Shown here: in pieces, positions 1 to 13,400 of the stretch | Position numbering within the stretch: position 1 is the stretch's first letter | How the letters are laid out: the number at the start of each line of letters is the position of its first letter | Assembly: GCF_037975245.1 (NCBI RefSeq) | Contig: NC_092575.1 | Coordinates: 7,041,001-7,105,000 of the forward strand | Direction: 5' to 3' | Source of the DNA: Apostichopus japonicus | Lineage: Eukaryota; Echinodermata; Holothuroidea; Aspidochirotida; Stichopodidae | DNA: 64,000 bases | Notes under the pieces: generated by a model | The model's database searches: none | Told to the model about the DNA's origin: nothing | What the model saw: the letters and a program-made list of their open reading frames with translations, nothing else | Program-made: the position numbers and the translations under genes

Positions 1-38
1 TATAGTTGTACGGAGGATTTTTTATCAAACTTACTACG

Positions 39-110
<72 letters not shown>

Positions 111-1466
111 TGAACTATTCCAAACCTCGCGAAGTAATAAATTCCCGAACCAGTTGCACTTTTTGTTACATCAATGTCATCATCGTTAATCTTAAATCAT
201 AAATTGTTAACCTCTGTCTTTCCAAGCTTGAAGGGAATGTCATTCCTCAGTGAATGACGTCACAATTACTTTGACACGTCACGTATAGATATATGATCAT
301 TTTGATTGAATGTAATGAAGCCGATTGATGAATAACACAACGTGCTTCCATTGTTCATCATAAGTGCACAGGTCATAAAGGCATGATATATATATTATAG
401 CCTATATATAGATATTGAGGCACGTTCATTCATGCCTGCTAAACCTCTTATGTAATTCGGTAGTTCAATATCACAATTTAGACTATATACGGTGTTTAAT
501 AAGAAACGGCTGAACGAATATACGAGTATTTCACACGGTAGGCTATGAATAGCCTAGCCTACGTTGAAGTCACATTGGTTTCAATTTAATGAAATCTATA
601 GTGTGCTTAACACGAGTGGAACTTTAATAGGGTTCAAGTCGATGTCTAGCTCTGTCGGCCCATGGAGGTCTGTTTTTACCTCCATGGTCGTCCAAGCTAT
701 ATGTCCCATCGCTGCCACGTTGCTTCCGTCGTTCTCTCAATTCTTAAACGGTGACTTTAGGCACAAAATTAAGTTTGATACGTTGTATAGTGTGATAAGT
801 CTAGGTTGTATTTCTGCACCACTTTTTAATTAACTAGCAATGACCCTTTAAACATCTGTGGCTCAACCATTAAAGTGGCTGGAGTACTTAGTCTAACACA
901 CGGACCGTTATAGGTCAGGTTCCTCAGACTGTCATATGTAAGACAATACTCGATAGGAAAAAAAACAAGAGACTTATTTTGGCCTCAAGTTACATGATAC
1001 ATAGTGTTTACTGCTACTAATGGTTGATCTGTTGTTCATAAAAAAAGTTAAAAGAACATAGTATCGTTTGAGCTGTACTATAATTGATAACACAATGGAT
1101 TTAACATGAACATTATATAAGACCGGAAATGAGGACATGACGTCATCATCAATGTAGCATTAAAGGAGCATTAAATGGAGTAAGCATATATTTAAAGGTG
1201 AATATCGTGCTAACAGGTATACACATAGCTATGAAACAACAATAACAGAATTCATTTTTTTTCTTATTCTTTCTTCATTGACTATGAAATATGAAGGCTT
1301 ATAATTATGACTAAGATCATCCGTTAAGTTGCAAATACACTCTGGTAATTTGCTGCATTAATTGGAGATCATATATAAATTAATAAAAATTCTGTCCAGT
1401 CGGACACCAATTATACCCCTTTTCTTATTTCAGTCGTTTATGCTGTTTTTTTTACTTACTTTCCAG
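1..1466. other. Upstream intron or 5' flank of NOS; TA microsatellite
   Basis: A run of ac then (TA)n spans about 42-108. No frame here matches the part of NOS that should precede the zinc motif. The small open frame at 564-833 has no splice context and is not called. The last stretch before 1467 is a T-rich polypyrimidine tract ending in cag/ag acceptors. Confidence 0.6.
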
Positions 1467-1597
1467 AAAACACTATGCGACGAGACACGATGTTTCGGAT
1501 CGATTATGTTCCCGCCAAAAGGCAAAGGACGAAGCAAGGACGAGGTTCTACTCCAAGCAAAGGATTTCATCCGCCAGTACTTCACTCATATAAAAAG
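1467..1597 (+). CDS. NOS: NOS exon 1 in window: zinc site
   Basis: It encodes residues 1-44 with C4-x4-C9, the dimer-interface zinc tetrathiolate pair, followed by GSIM and AKDFIRQYF, typical of all NOS oxygenase domains. The acceptor is ttccag at 1461-1466 after a T-rich tract; the donor is gtacgc. It starts in phase 0 and ends in phase 2. An in-frame alternative acceptor (cag at 1431-1433) would add 11 mostly hydrophobic residues. Confidence 0.93.
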
Positions 1598-4267
1598 GTA
1601 CGCCGGTAAATCAACTTATTATGTATTTATTCACATCATATAAATCAGTCTATATAGTACCCAGTAGCAAATGGGAGGTGGGAGTGAGGTATGCAACGTG
1701 TTTTTATGAGCTCATGCTTTGGGTTCAGAAGTACGGAAGCGTAGAAGGGACATGGTGATGAAAGAGTAACGAACTCGTCAAAATGACAAAATTCAGAAAA
1801 ATGACGTTTTGTCGAGTTTTACAACTCGTCAAAACGACAAAATTATTAAATTTGCCGAGATACAACAAGTCGTCACAATGACAAAATTCCGAAAATTGAC
1901 GTTTTGCCGAGATACAACAAGTCGTCAAAATGACAAAATTCCGAAAATTGACGTTTTGCCGAGATACAACAAGTCGTCAAAATGACAAAATTCCGAAAAT
2001 TGACGTTTTGCCGAGATACAACAAGTCGTCAAAATGACAAAATTCTGAAAATTGACGTTTTGGTGAGATACGACAATTCGTCAAAATGACAAAATTCTGA
2101 AAATTGACGTTTTGTTGAGATACGACAAGTCGTCAAAATGACAAAATTCTGAAAATTGACGTTTTGCCGAGATAAAACAAGTTGTCAAAATGACAAAATT
2201 CTGAAAATTGACGTTTTGCCGAGATACAACAAGTTGTCAAAATGACAAAATTCCGAAAATTGACGTTTTGCCGAGATACAACAAGTTGTCAAAATGACAA
2301 AATTCCGAAAATTGACGTTTTGCCGAGATACAACAAGTTGTCAAAATGACAAAATTCCGAAAATTGACGTTTTGCCGAGATACAACAAGTTGTCAAAATG
2401 ACAAAATTCCGAAAATTGACGTTTTGCCGAGATACAACAACTCAAAACGTCAATTTTCAGATTTTTGTCATTTTGACGACTTGTTGTATTTCGGCAAAAC
2501 GTTAAGATTCAGATTTTTGTCATTTTGACGACTTGTTATATCTCTGCAAAACGTCAATTTTTAAAATTTTGTCATTTTGACGAGTTGTTGTATCTCGGCA
2601 AAACGTCAATTTTCAGAATTTTGTCATTTTGACGAATTGTCGTATCTCAACAAAACGTCAATTTTCAGATTTTTGTCATTTTGACGACTTGTTGTATCCC
2701 GGCAAAACGTCAATTTTCAAAACTTTGTCATTTTGACGACTTGTTGTATCTCAGCAAAACGTCAATTTTCAGATTTTTGTTATTTTGATGAGTTATTGTA
2801 TCTCGGCAAAACGTCAATTTTCAGATTTTTGTCATATTGATGAGTTATTGTTTCTCGACATAACTTCAATTTTCAGAATTTTGGCATTTTGACGATTTGT
2901 TGCATCTCGGCAAATTTAATAATTTTGTCGTTTTGACGAGTTGTAAAACTCGACAAAACGTCATTTTTCTGAATTTTGTCATTTTGACGAGTTTGTTTCT
3001 CTTTCATCACCATGTCCCTTCTACGCTTCCGTACAGAAGCCATAAATATGTTAGGTCAACAAACAAGTACTGTTATGAAATATGAGCTGTTATGTTTGTA
3101 GGACTACTCGCTTGGTTTAGATTCCATAGTGCAGTTATATACATCAGAATCTACCTACAAAATGCTTTAACAATGAATTAACGGACAAAGCTCTTCTTTT
3201 ACATACATACGTCATTGAGTCGCGCAACTCATAATGGAAGGATCAATTTGTCATCAATTCCTAAAGCTGCTTTGTCATCAATTCCTTTTGAACTCCTTCG
3301 TCAAAAACCCCTAATTGCTGAGTTTAAGTAAACAATTAACAGGCAAAATCATACAATTTGAACAATTCATTACCGCAGTAATGGCAAAGCGCCAAAATCT
3401 TGTCAATCCACCATTCTGAAATTCCTGATATATCAAAACTGTCCTTCGTATATTCACAATGTTATGGACAGTATTGCACAAGTTATAAATTACTTCGTTT
3501 TATGTGTGCGAGTGGGGGTATTTGGGTTCATTTGTATCAGTAGAAATAGGCTTGATTTTATGTCGCTGAGGCAGTAAACACTAAATAAACAAAGAAACGG
3601 GTGGGGGAGGGGGAGGGGGAGGGGAGGGGAGGTAGGGGAGGGGAGGGGGGGTAAAAAGCAACCCAATTACACCTGTAGGAAAGCCCCCCTCACTTTGTTG
3701 CATCACTAACACGACTAACATTTATGCAACTTTTACGCTTCAAGTGGCATGAGAACACTAGTCTAGTCATATAGCTAGGCTACAACACTTAACGTGTAAT
3801 CGTAATAACAAATAGGTCTACATGTTATTATTATACGCTCTTAATATAGAATAAAGTCACAGTGCTGCATAAAATCGTTCTGCATCGAAAAATACCCTTT
3901 TTATGCAGACATATCATTCAGACGTAGCATTACACTATTATGAAGTAGTACTTTGAAGTGGTAGTTGTCGTTGTTGTTTTTTGAGTAAATATGATGTAAA
4001 GTAGGGTTGCTTTAATATCATTTGCAATCATTTTCAATTAACGTGTATGTTCAAAATGTTGTGATGAAACATTAATGATTCAATATTTTCTTTCAGAGCT
4101 GACACACCCGCACACAAGAAAAGGTGGGATGAAGTTGAAAGTAGCATTGAACAAAAGGGTATCTATGACCTCACTGAAATGGAACTCATCTTTGGTGCTA
4201 AAACAGCATGGAGGAACGCACCGCGGTGTATCGGCAGAATCCAGTGGACGAAACTACAGGTGAATAG

Positions 4268-4306
<39 letters not shown>

Positions 4307-4358
4307 CCTATATATATAGGTCTATATATATAATACATATATATAGGCCTCTATGTAT

Positions 4359-4391
<33 letters not shown>

Positions 4392-4423
4392 AGGCCTATA
4401 TATAGGACTTCATATATATAGGC

Positions 4424-4463
<40 letters not shown>

Positions 4464-7400
4464 ATATATATATTTTTATATATATATATATATATATAAA
4501 TGAAAATCGTAATGAGTTGGAAAATCAAGAACAGTGAAAAAACTTTCAGCCTCCACCGGGATTCGAACCACGGGCCTCCGTATATATATATGCCTATATA
4601 TATGCCTATATATATATATGAATATATATATATATATAGGCCCATGCCCAGGTCAGATAGTGAGCCCGAAGGATATTAAATAAAGAATGATCATCTTCAT
4701 TAAATGAGGAAATGAGGAGTTCAAAATAGATGCCCGTTGACTCAGTTGTTCTTTCGACACCCCTGGTTAGTACAGGGTAAGCGGTAGTTATCTTGCCCAC
4801 CCCCCTCATCGGCTCTGTCATTGTACACCTCAAGACTATCGGTGTTGCGTGGTCAAATCCTTCCAGTTTCTGCCCCTCCTCCGTATATGAACGAAAACAA
4901 TCGGTATATACTTCTGGCAAACCGTGATGTTAAATTAGCGTGACGCAAAACATGATGAAGCGACGACGATACGAATGAATTATTATCATTGAGTATATTA
5001 CAGTACTTAATATGGGGGTCTGGTTGGTAACGAGGGGTACAGAAATACAAACAAAGCTAACAATGGAACTTCTGAAGAGCAAATTTGGAAGAAGAAAATC
5101 ACATTATCAATTTGTCATCACCGATTAAGTTAGTCTTGACAACAGTAATATAGCCTATATACGTTTACCTTAGTATGTTCATCATCAAAATGAACATAAC
5201 TTGTAATAACATGTAATTCATCAACTTTGACCTTTTTGCATTCGAGGCATTTTCTTGCCAGTGTAGAATAATAATCATAATAATAATGCGAAGAAACCAA
5301 TGGAGAGGCTACATGTGATGTATTCTTGGACCAGATATTAATAGGGTATAGTGAGTTATATTTCATCCTTAGTGACGAAAGAGATAAACGTCATATATGC
5401 CATCGAGTGGGAAATTATTATAGGCTGCATGCTTCGTTTAAGTTGACAGGAGATGTATATATAGGCCTACACATGTGTTATATACAGTGAAGCGTGTGAT
5501 AGGATTGTACGAGAATGCTGGCTATACTTTGCAGTGCATTGCTTGTATTATAGAAACGATACTATGCATGCATGCAGCCATATTTTGGCAATTTTCAAAC
5601 GCTTGTATAACGGCTCTATAATATCCTTGCATATCAACTGTCAAAACTCTTTTAGTGGAAGTGGAAAATTCAGTTTCCTCTAATATACATAAGTCTTTTA
5701 GTGGAAGTGGAAAATTCAGTTTCCTCTAATATACATAAGTCTTTATATATAAGTATATGATCAATCAAAAACAGCATGAAGTTCTTGCTTATGCTGATTC
5801 AATTACAATACTTTCTTTCGAGATCTTGCTTGTTATCTAAGTTATGTCATTTTTTTTCCTTTTCCTTCTTGCAATTTTGTGTTAGATGTACAAAAGATAC
5901 ACAAAGATGTTTTTTGAATAAAGATAGAAAAAAAAAATAGTTTAAAAACTCTCATTGACATTACAAACAGTTACAAACCTTTATTGAATAAAAGTAAGTT
6001 TATTCATACAGCTCATATTGTCCCAGCTGGGTCGTACTATGAAGGAATAGCTTCGAATATGCATATGAGGTCATGAATATGAATGACATTGACCTTTTCA
6101 TGCAGGCGAGTAATTATATCACATAGAGGGTACCCTAACTGGGGTGCATGAACCCCCAGGGGGTGCGTGAGTCCATCCCAAGGGGTTCGTGAGACGTTTC
6201 TGAAAGTTAAACTAGAGTACTTTTTGTTCAACTATAATCTAATATTTCATATAATTTAGTAATGTACAAAAGTCGTACCTATCGACAAACTCTTTTCGCG
6301 TTCCATACGCATATGTTGCCATAATACCGTACGTACCGTGCATGTGATTAATGACTGAATTATGAAACACGTTTTTATTTCATTACAATATTATACTATG
6401 AACTTGATCTTTTACGAAGCACTGTTATGCGTATTATAGTATAATAATGACCCAGATCGTGTCTCGAAAAGTTGGGGGTTCGTAGACAACTCTGACATCC
6501 ACAGGGGTTCGTAGGGGGGGGGGTAACCCTGACATAGATCATTGATTATGCCAGGTATTGACACGATTTCCCCCTTCTTCTTCTCCTCTAGTGCTTGTGA
6601 GAGTTGCGGACGGTGTTTTATTCTATTTGTCTGCCCGATCAAACCATTCTTGATATGGACAGAACGTGACAGAACATTCAACATTAAAACATCAAACAGG
6701 TTTATTTGAAAATCGTGACAACTACGAAATTTTGGTTTTCATGGATAGGACCTATGTCTTGGGTGACGTTTCATAAAAAAGTACCACAAAATAATCAGTC
6801 GACAAATCATATTTTACAACATAATTTTATGTATTTATTTTTCCTTCAGGTTTTTGATGCTAGAAATGCGACGACCGCTCATGATATGTACCACGCAATA
6901 TGTAACCACATGGGCTATGCAACAAATAAGGGCAACTTGAGGTAAGACAGTGAGGACTACCGTATGCAAAGTTTTATTTGGCAGAATTATAAGCTCAGAC
7001 ATGTTACCTAGTAAGGTCGGAAAGAAACAGGTACCGGTCAGGCCTCGAGTTAGGCCGTAGGTCAACTTCTGGTCACCTTCGGGTAGCACCACAGAGTTTT
7101 GTTGAGCCACTTTCTTTGTGACTATTGACCACATACGTAACAATTACCAGTGGGAATTTCAAGAAATATATGCATGGAGGAGGTTGGACAATGCAGTTTG
7201 ACACTTCTCATTATGTCATACATAGGAACATGTAAGGTATCTGATCCCGCCTTGCCATTTTCACTCTCCCTTTACACAGTCACAGATCAAAACCCTCTGT
7301 GGACAGAGACACCACATGTTTCCCCCTCCCCTCCCCATAATAAATGTTACCCCCTCCCGCCCCTCTTTATTAAGATTTACTGGTTCAACTGGATATATAA

Positions 7401-10400
7401 AGTTATCATGTATTGTCTGACAGAGTTCACAGAGGCCGCTTGAATCATCGGGCCCCGTTGACCCTTATTCAATTTAACCACCCCCTGCCCCCATCCCCTT
7501 CCCCGTTATTAAGTTTTACTGGCTCAACCCGCGAAAATAGAAAGTTGTTTATGTTTTGCCTGGAAGTGTTCATAGAGGCCTCTGGACCGTGGGCCCCTTT
7601 GATCTCGGGGGACCCTAGGCACTTGCCTGATCTGTCTGTGTGATGTTCCTATAACGTGGCTTTCCATCATTGTAATGTGTAAAGCTTATGCGTGTGCATG
7701 TTTATGTGATAGCAACTTGAGAGCAAGTCACTTTATAATTTAGAGGGCTCACTTCAGTAAATACTATTCTTCACACGCGACCGATCGCCCAGGCAGTTAT
7801 TCAAAGCCGTGACTGCTCGTCTTCACATCACCTCAGTAGTTACGTATAGTACAGATCATGAACCAAGCAGCCGAGTAAGCTTATCCCGGGTTAGTCAGCA
7901 ACGATTTAATTATGGGAGGTTTCTCCGTCAGTACAGAGACGATGGAGACCTTTACCTTTGATGCATGTTTAACGGTATAGTTCCAGGCACGTTTTGCATC
8001 ATATCTTACCAGTGGCAATTTACTTGTGAAGCGTTCTATTACTGTGCTAGGGATTTTGTAGGCATTAATTAAGACACAGTTACAGGCCAACGCTGCGTAC
8101 AGATGGTTAGTCCAACGTTAGGTCCTGGAAAACGGTGTACTTAATGTGTACAGGCCTAACATGAATATTTACTTTACTTTAAATATCCTAGTGAATATCT
8201 TGAATGACGAATTCCAACATACTAATCGCAACTTTGTCATCTCCAAATTGATAAAAAAAACTGGTCAAATGTGGACAAAAATGCCAAAACTGCTTCGAAA
8301 TTTAGGGAGGCACTTTCAGTCCTGTAATATTTTAAATTGTTCTTTAAATTGGTAACCCTAGTATGATCAATGTTCAAAAGGTTAACAGAGGAATCCACAT
8401 ACGCAGGTAATGTGCATATAAATAGTAAAAACAGTCAACAGACGACTCCACATGTACAGTATAACTTTGATTTCAAAATTCAAAGAAAATCGATTCAAAA
8501 GTTCAACAGTCTTGCATGATTTCACTTGAACATGCATGTATTCCAAACATAAGGTCACAGGCAGGTGAGAGGAAGATGCCTGGGACATAAGTGTGACCGC
8601 ATAAAAACATAATCAATCATGATAAAGGGCAAAAAGTTGTACATTCCACTCTAATACCCAAGTGGTGAAACAAGTGTGTTGCTATGTTGATAAAGAACAA
8701 TTTGTGCAATTTCTTGTGGGCGGGGGGGGGGGGGGTGGGTTGAGTGGTGGGAGGGGGGTGTACAAGAAAGTATATAAGAGGACAGATACCACTAGGCTAT
8801 TTGTCAACCCAGTGTTTTGAGAATGTCACAGTATATGTCATCATGTAGTTACTGTGCTGTATACTGGCATAAAGTGTATTGTTTTTGAAATTGAAATACC
8901 CGAAGTTAATTGCATGCTTCATGTAAGTTGAATAGAAGCTACAATCCAAAGAAAAAATGTAGCAAAATATCAATGACCAATATGAACACTGTAGGCGAGA
9001 TACGTGTGGATTGATGAATAAAACACCAATATGTACACTGTAGGAGAGATCTACGTGTAGGTTGATGAATAGAAGGGCAACCTTGGGTAGGATACTGATT
9101 TATCATTTTACTTACCTATGGGAGGGGGGGGGGGTGGGGGGTATTTAGTCACAATGCAATCTGTCGTCCACAGGACAACCTCTGACAACCTCAAACCGCT
9201 AATTTTGGTTCTCCGAACAGATGAACGGACTACCATCAAAAATTTTGCCATTAACTAGAATTGCCAGGTTCTTTAAGAAAAGAAAAAAGACAGTCGTCTG
9301 TGGACCAAATCTGCCTAAAATAATTAGACATCATTTTGCATGACACTGAGTTAGAAAGATCTTTGGAGTCATCTTTTCTGATGAAAGCCAGCCATAGAAA
9401 AATGTCAGCATGTCTGACTATGAACTCTTGCTTTGTTAGTTATTAAACATGATTTGTGAACTGTATACAGGAGAACAGTGAGTATGATATAATTTGACAG
9501 TTCAGGGATTACACCTGCTGATATTTTTACTAGGATTATAGGGATATAGCTGGGCTTACCCATCTTAATCCTTTTTCAGCAACTCTATTGATTGTCAACC
9601 TGCTATTTCACAATTTGTATCTTCAGATCTACGTTTCTAAGTCGTCGAATATTTTCCATATTCTTTCTCTTCTTCATTTCAGATCGGCGATCACAATTTT
9701 CCCGCCGAGAACAGACGGTGAACACGATTTTCGAGTATGGAATCCACAGCTGATACGTTACGCTTGCTACAAGCAACCAGATGGCAAACTTATAGGTGAT
9801 CCCGCTAATCTCGAGTTCACGGAGGTAAGACTCGAGTGCAATCTCCTCGCCAAATTGGTAACCGGTTCAATGACCCCTCGGATAGGAAACCATTTCTCTC
9901 GAAAATGCCATGTAGTAAGAATTGGATGGAACCGGTTCATTGACCCCATCATCGATAGCAGTTTTTCCCGCCGGAACGTAAAAGTGGTTGTTAGTTGACA
10001 TCTTTACTTGACAATACAGGATAGGAATCCCCAGTGGTAGATCTCTAACTAGAATAGCAATTCTTAACATTTGACAGACAAAAGAGGATCATATTCTAAG
10101 CATCCTGGTGATATTTGCATCAAATTCCTATGTACCGTTTTCTATGTAGATGACATTTGAAGTTGACTTGTCTTGCAGCAGAAGTGAAACACACCAACAA
10201 ATTTGTTTTATGTTTGTTTTGCTTTAGAATTTTCATAATATAAACAAGTTTTTTCTACCTCAAAATTGGCCTGGGATGCACATCAGTATGAATATTACAC
10301 TTCTATCAACTTCTGTTGTAACCATTATCCAAAACCAAGGTCAATAAAATTAAATGAAAATTAAATGAAAAAAACAAATTATTTTGCTGTCAGCATGTAT

Positions 10401-13400
10401 TAAAACTATGACATCACACCTGTGTGCTTCAAGTTCACTTTTGGGTACATATACTGTGAAAAATTTCAATTATCCGTATGACCATGTCTCAAGAACGCCA
10501 TGTCAGAGTTGGATACCAAAATTTCACCAGTATGCTTAGAATGTATTCGTCTTTCCGGCATAAGTCAAAACTAAATTTCACTCTGGACTGTTCCTATTGA
10601 ACGGACTTATTCTGCGATTTGCTTCCAATGAAAATCTGCAAAGTTGCACATCACTGATCGCAACGAAATGGTTTGTCATAATATTAAATTCTCAGACTTC
10701 TAAACAATATGAAACACTGACAATTTTTTTCATATTTGAATTGTCTACAGTTTTGTGTATCCAAACAAGTTTACAAGGGAACTATCTTCATTCTATTAAA
10801 ATGCATTTTGCTTTTCTAAAGAACCCCCCCCTCCCCTTTGTGACAGTTGCAGAAATGCACAAAACATATATTGTGAAGTGTGTGGAAGTGGGTTTTTTTT
10901 TCGCATGCTGTAACCTCTGTAAAGTTTGTACCATTTGTAAAAAGCTTTGAATTTTGACCGAAACTTGGTAAATTATTCTTACTAGAATCAAGAGGAAGGT
11001 AGCCATGCATCACCTATCCAGGTCCCTTTTAACCTTGCAAACAATAATTGATAATTTCCATAAAAAATTTTCAACAGCAGTTTCTTATTGATCAAGCCCA
11101 CACAGTAAACTGTTTACAATGTGACAATTTCCTTGCAATGTCACAGCCTGAATGATTGATGTCAGGGGTAACCACCTTATTTCCCTAGAGGGAATTTAAC
11201 TCTTGACTGAGATCATTTCACAGTATATTAAATATCAAATGAGAACAGAACAGGTAATAAAAAAAGTTCAAAGTTACAGTAGGATTCTTGAAACAGTACA
11301 TGTCTTTTAGAAACACATGGTAGGAATCACAAGTATGGCTTATGTTTGGAATTTATAGAGTTCCTTAAGTAATTGTGGGGGCAGGGATTGGGGTGGGGAG
11401 GGGGAGTGAGGGATGAGAGAGGGTCAGCAAAATCTAGAGCTTGGAAATTAATATGATGGAGTTTTGTAAATTGCATTGGTAAAAATATTGACAACATGTA
11501 ATTATGTGAATTATTCTAGACATGGATATAAGCTAAAAATGGACAACATATGAACTTGGCGGAAACTGTTGTTTAAAACAAATTGTTAGTTGGGATACCA
11601 ATACTGGAATGAAGAAACCGTACTCTAGCTACTCTCCTGTAGCTAGTTGTAGCTAGCTTTAGCCAGCTGAAATTATAGTGATATTGTATCTATAAGCTTT
11701 AGCTAGCTAGCTGTAGGGAATACTTATGTTCCAGAAGTTTTCCAGAACAATTTCAAAAAGTGGTTCCGAAATTTGTTGTCTCTTCATAAAACTATGGAAC
11801 AGACTTTTAAGTTTTGGTCTACACACCACACTGGTGCATGTATTTCATAACAACGTGTAGCAGTTTGATCCTTTTTGCCCAGCATGTAGTTACACAGTAC
11901 GTAGGACATAATTTATCAATTGAGACAGTATTCAGAATGTTATTACCGTCGGTGTTAAAGACGTTTCACATCGTAACTTTACAAGCACTAGATATCTATC
12001 TAGGTGAGGAATACAAAGCTAAGTATTACCCATCCCCTCCCCAGACCCTATTTACACCCCTGTAATTGAATAAAACTTTGTTCTGCAGTACTTTCTATGG
12101 ATTATGATCCCCAAAATTATTCCCCCAAAACCTTCCATCCTGCCCTTGAGAGTTTTGATCAGATTCAAAGTAGATTGTTTAGTGTCCAAATAAAAATATA
12201 AAAAAAGTATAAAAAAAAAAGTAAATAAAAAAGTAAAAAAAAAGTAAAAAAAATGAGAGTTGAAGTGAAGTACATATGGCTGATAGATGACTTGCAATTG
12301 TCCCTCTTGCATAATTCCTGTCAAAAGGGTCTACCTATATATCCCCTTCAATCCCCTATCTTCATTGCTTGCTCTAACCCCAATAACCCTCAAAAGAGAT
12401 AGAGCCTTGCCCTGTCTGCAACCACATCTGCCCCATGTCTGTATTCTCCTCTCCTTAATTGAAATGGACAGAAAGTGCCATTCGAAAGCAGATAAGCAAC
12501 CTCCCATGGCACCAACATGACACTAATAATGGATCATGTTTTTAGAGTAACTATGCCCAAATGAAAACATATTTAACCCAATAATGGGGTGCACACATGC
12601 AATAGGAGGCTGGTTTAAGCCTTTCATTCAAACAAGCTGTGTTTATATTTCAAATCAATCCAACTTTTGACACCTGTTAGGACTCTGAAACATAGATCTG
12701 ACAGGGAAAGTACCTACCAGCGATCTGGTTCCCATTCTGGTTCCCATACTTGTCTATACCATATATATTGAATGGTTAGAACAGAATTTACTTTAAATAG
12801 TGTATGTATTAAGATAGGAGGAGGTGTATTGGATATTATTGAGGAAGGTGAATGCCTAACGGAATCCAGCTGGGCTTGGGGAAGCAGCTGATAGTACCCT
12901 TTTTTTTGTTCAGATACAGAAGGAAACCAGGATGAGAAAGATCTCTTGTCACACATATCGATGGCGAAGATAACAAGATGACAACAAAAATATCAAATTT
13001 ATATTGAATCTTTAAAGAAGTTGAGAACCTGCTCATATTTTTTTCACCAGTGTTAAGTACCGGCTGACATTTAAAGTAGATAAAACAGGTCCTCATTGAT
13101 GGCATCTGCTTCCAGTCCACTTCTGACACCATATCTTGATACCACTTCTGACACCATATCTTGATACCACTTCTGACACCATATCTTGATACCACTCTGA
13201 CACCATATCTTGATACCACTTCTGACACCATATCTTGATACCACTTCTGACACCATATCTTGATACCACTTCTGACACCATATCTTGATACCACTGCTGA
13301 CACCATATCTAGATACCACTTCTGACACCATATCTTGATACCACTTCTGACACCATATCTTGATGCTACCTCTGACACCAAGTTTCAATCTCACTTAGAT

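Noticed and set aside
564-833. Plus-strand 89-residue frame upstream of NOS
   Set aside because: Its sequence does not match the NOS region expected before the zinc motif and phase-fitting splice sites are not evident.
4358-4645. Minus-strand Tyr/Ile repeat frame
   Set aside because: It is the translation of TA microsatellite text.
12836-13394. Minus-strand frames of 107-181 residues with repeated VSRYG/IKIWCQ text
   Set aside because: They are translations of the 25-bp minisatellite, open in several frames at once, with no splice or domain support.
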